Assembly: GCA_946539475.1 (NCBI GenBank)
Contig: CAMNHM010000033.1
Span: 1 to 21,394, forward strand
Length of the DNA: 21,394 nt
Origin: an uncultured Prevotellaceae bacterium
Lineage (GTDB): Bacteria; Bacteroidota; Bacteroidia; Bacteroidales; Bacteroidaceae
Direction: 5' to 3'
In this document: positions 19,553-21,394 of the stretch, piece by piece
Layout of the letters: the number at the start of each line of letters is the position of its first letter
Numbering within the stretch: the first letter of the stretch is position 1
Program-made: the position numbers and the translations under genes
Notes under the pieces: generated by a model
The model's database searches: none
What the model was told of the DNA's origin: nothing
What the model saw: the letters and a program-made list of their open reading frames with translations, nothing else

Positions 19553-20711
19553 GAACAGGATCCTTAGAATCAGCCAGCGAGAAGGGCGCATCTTGCTGAA
19601 GAACCCCGTCTACGGGTTCTGCATGGTGGTGTTCCCCATCATCGTCATCCTGTTCTTCACCTCGATCATGAGCGACGGACAGCCACTCGACATGCCCATC
19701 GGCATCGTCGACCTCGACAACACGTCGACCAGCCGCTCGCTCGTCAGGCGCCTCGACGCCTTCCAGAACTCAGAGGTCGTGGCCCGCTATCCCTCCGTCA
19801 GCGAGGCACGCCGCGCCATTCAGCAGGGACGCATCTACGGGTTCCTCTACATCCCCAGGGGCACAACCGACCGCCTGCTGGCCAGCCGGCAGCCGAAGAT
19901 ATCGCTCTACTACTCGATGACGAGCATCTCGGCAGGCTCGCTCATCTACAAGGACATGAAGACCATCGCCACGCTCGGCTCGGCAGCCGTGGGGCAGGCC
20001 ACGATGCAGGCACGCGGATTCACCGACGGACAGATACAGACCTTCCTGCAGCCCTTCCGCGTAGACCTCCATCCGATCAACAATCCTGCGACGGACTACA
20101 ACGTATACCTCTCGACGATGCTCATCCCGGGTCTGCTGATGCTCTTCATCTTCCTCATCACAGCCTACTCGCTGGGTACGGAGATGAAATTCGGGACGTC
20201 GAAGCAGTGGCTCGCAATGGCCGACGGCAACATCCTCGTGGCACTCGTCGGGAAGCTGCTGCCGCAGACACTCATCTTCCTCGCCATCACCCTAGCCTAC
20301 GAGTACTACGTATTCAGCATCCTGCAGTTCCCCCACCCCGGAGGCCTGCCCATGCTCCTGCTGCTGGCAGTGCTGCAGGTGCTGTCGGCACAGGGATTCG
20401 GAGTTTTCGCCTTCGGACTGATGCCCTCGCTGCGCATGTCGATGAGCATCTGCGCCCTGTGGGCAATGCTCAGCTTCTCGTTGTCGGGAACCGCCTTCCC
20501 CATCATCTCCATGGACGAGCCCATACAGGCCATCTCATGGCTCTTCCCCCTCCGCCACCATTACATGCTCTACCAGACATGCGTCTTCAACGGCTATCCG
20601 CTGCTCGAGGCGTGGTTCCACCTGGCGGCACTCGTGGGCTTCACCCTGCTGCCCTGGCTGGTGATAAGGAAAATCAAGAATGCAATGCTCAACTATGTGT
20701 ATATACCGTAG
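19551..20711 (+). CDS. ABC-2 family permease (first of two)
   Basis: 386 residues with the layout of ABC2_membrane_3 / YbhR-YbhS-type permeases: one N-terminal membrane helix (about 22-42, GFCMVVFPIIVILFFTSIM), a large extracytoplasmic domain (about 45-180) opening with PIGIVDLDNTSTSRSLVRRL, then five or so membrane helices (about 187-375). It would export a substrate through the adaptor and the TolC-type channel. An ABC ATPase is needed for such transport in characterised systems, and none lies in this window. The start ATG is embedded in repeat C; the stop is followed directly by repeat D. Confidence 0.93.
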
Positions 20712-20788
<77 letters not shown>

Positions 20789-20811
20789 AAGAATTTGCTA
20801 CCACACGGAAT

Positions 20812-21394
20812 ATGAATAGGATAAAGGAAGCGATAAAGGACATGTGCTTCATCTGGTGGGACGAGATGAAGCAGGTCGTCAGGGACGAGGGAGTGCTCAT
20901 CTTCTTCATCCTCGTACCATTGTTCTACCCCCTGCTCTACTCCTGGATCTACAACAACGAGGTGGTGCGCGAGGTGCCCGTCGTCGTCGTCGACGACTCA
21001 CACTCTCAGCTCTCCCGCGACTTCACACGCCGCTGCGACGCCTCCCCCGACGTGAAGGTACTGGCCTACGCCGCCGACCTCGACGAGGCCAAGTCGCTGC
21101 TCAGCCGACAAGTGGCGCGCGGCATCTACTACATCCCCTCCGACTTTGATACCAATGCCAACCGCCTGCAGCCGGCCACCGTCAGCGTCTATTGCGACAT
21201 GAGCCTCATGCTGTGCTACAAGGCCGTGTTCCAGACGGCACAGGCAGTGACGATGCTCATGTCGTCAGAGCAGCAGTCACGCCTCGGACAGCACCACACC
21301 GCCCGCGAGGAGCAGATAGCCGTCAGGCCGCTGGCCTTCGAGGAGGTGCCCATCTTCAACCCTACGGGCGGCTACGGATCGTTCATCATACCCG
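20812..21394 (+). CDS. ABC-2 family permease (second of two), partial
   Basis: Open from ATG 20812 to the right edge (194 codons), no stop in the window. It opens MNRIKEAIKDMCFIWWDEMK and has an N-terminal membrane helix (about 31-46, LIFFILVPLFYPLLYSW) followed by an extracytoplasmic domain with VPVVVVDDSHSQLSRDFTRR, the same plan as permease 1 (helix, then I/V-V-D-x-D/S motif), so the two are distant paralogues that probably form a heterodimer. The C-terminal membrane helices lie beyond the window. The upstream gap consists mainly of repeat D. Confidence 0.92.
   Translation, partial: MNRIKEAIKDMCFIWWDEMKQVVRDEGVLIFFILVPLFYPLLYSWIYNNEVVREVPVVVVDDSHSQLSRDFTRRCDASPDVKVLAYAADLDEAKSLLSRQVARGIYYIPSDFDTNANRLQPATVSVYCDMSLMLCYKAVFQTAQAVTMLMSSEQQSRLGQHHTAREEQIAVRPLAFEEVPIFNPTGGYGSFIIP

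Overview
The window looks like a chromosomal segment of a GC-rich Bacteroidota, most likely Prevotellaceae (Prevotella/Segatella/Xylanibacter type) from a gut or rumen. Four signs support this. Three divergent or upstream gaps carry a clear Bacteroidota promoter (TTTG-N19/20-TAnnTTTG). The protein set is typical: a GH10-CE1 fusion like Prevotella Xyn10D-Fae1A, a GH5-GH43 protein with a T9SS-like C-terminus, and a DUF4492-cydAB cluster. A Bacteroidota HU-like fragment is present. Finally, the gene junctions contain the simple heptamer repeats (GAGAGTT) familiar from Prevotella/Bacteroides genomes. Species assignment is inference.

Layout. (1) 1-480: a remnant of an HU-like DNA-binding gene lacking both ends, then hairpins including the terminator of the next operon. 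(2) 502-7645, minus strand: a three-gene plant cell wall operon. Its order of transcription is GH10 xylanase/CE1 feruloyl esterase, then the giant GH5-GH43 protein, then a CE15 glucuronoyl esterase-like protein. Together they would cut the xylan backbone, trim side chains and break both kinds of ester cross-link (ferulate and glucuronoyl-lignin). (3) 7793-12582, minus strand: dxs-trkA-trkH (isoprenoid precursor synthesis plus potassium uptake), with a perfect promoter in front of dxs. (4) 12660-15688, minus strand: DUF4492-cydA-cydB, cytochrome bd oxidase with a small membrane protein. (5) 15886 to the right edge, plus strand: an export operon made of a membrane-anchored coiled-coil protein of unknown role, a TolC-type outer-membrane channel, an HlyD-type adaptor and two ABC-2 permeases (the second cut by the window end). 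No ATPase is present inside the window. Clusters 4 and 5 are divergent, and both promoters sit in the 197-bp gap between them.

The most unusual signal is the set of short tandem repeats at gene boundaries. GAGAGTT-type heptamers fill the gaps CE15/GH5-GH43, trkA/trkH, HlyD/permease 1 and permease 1/permease 2, often touching or supplying stop and start codons. A decamer repeat fills TolC/HlyD. A different heptamer (GAGGTAC) lies inside the coding sequence of the TolC signal peptide, where gain or loss of one unit would shift the frame and truncate the protein: a candidate phase-variable export operon. No tRNA, rRNA, CRISPR array, integrase or transposase was seen.
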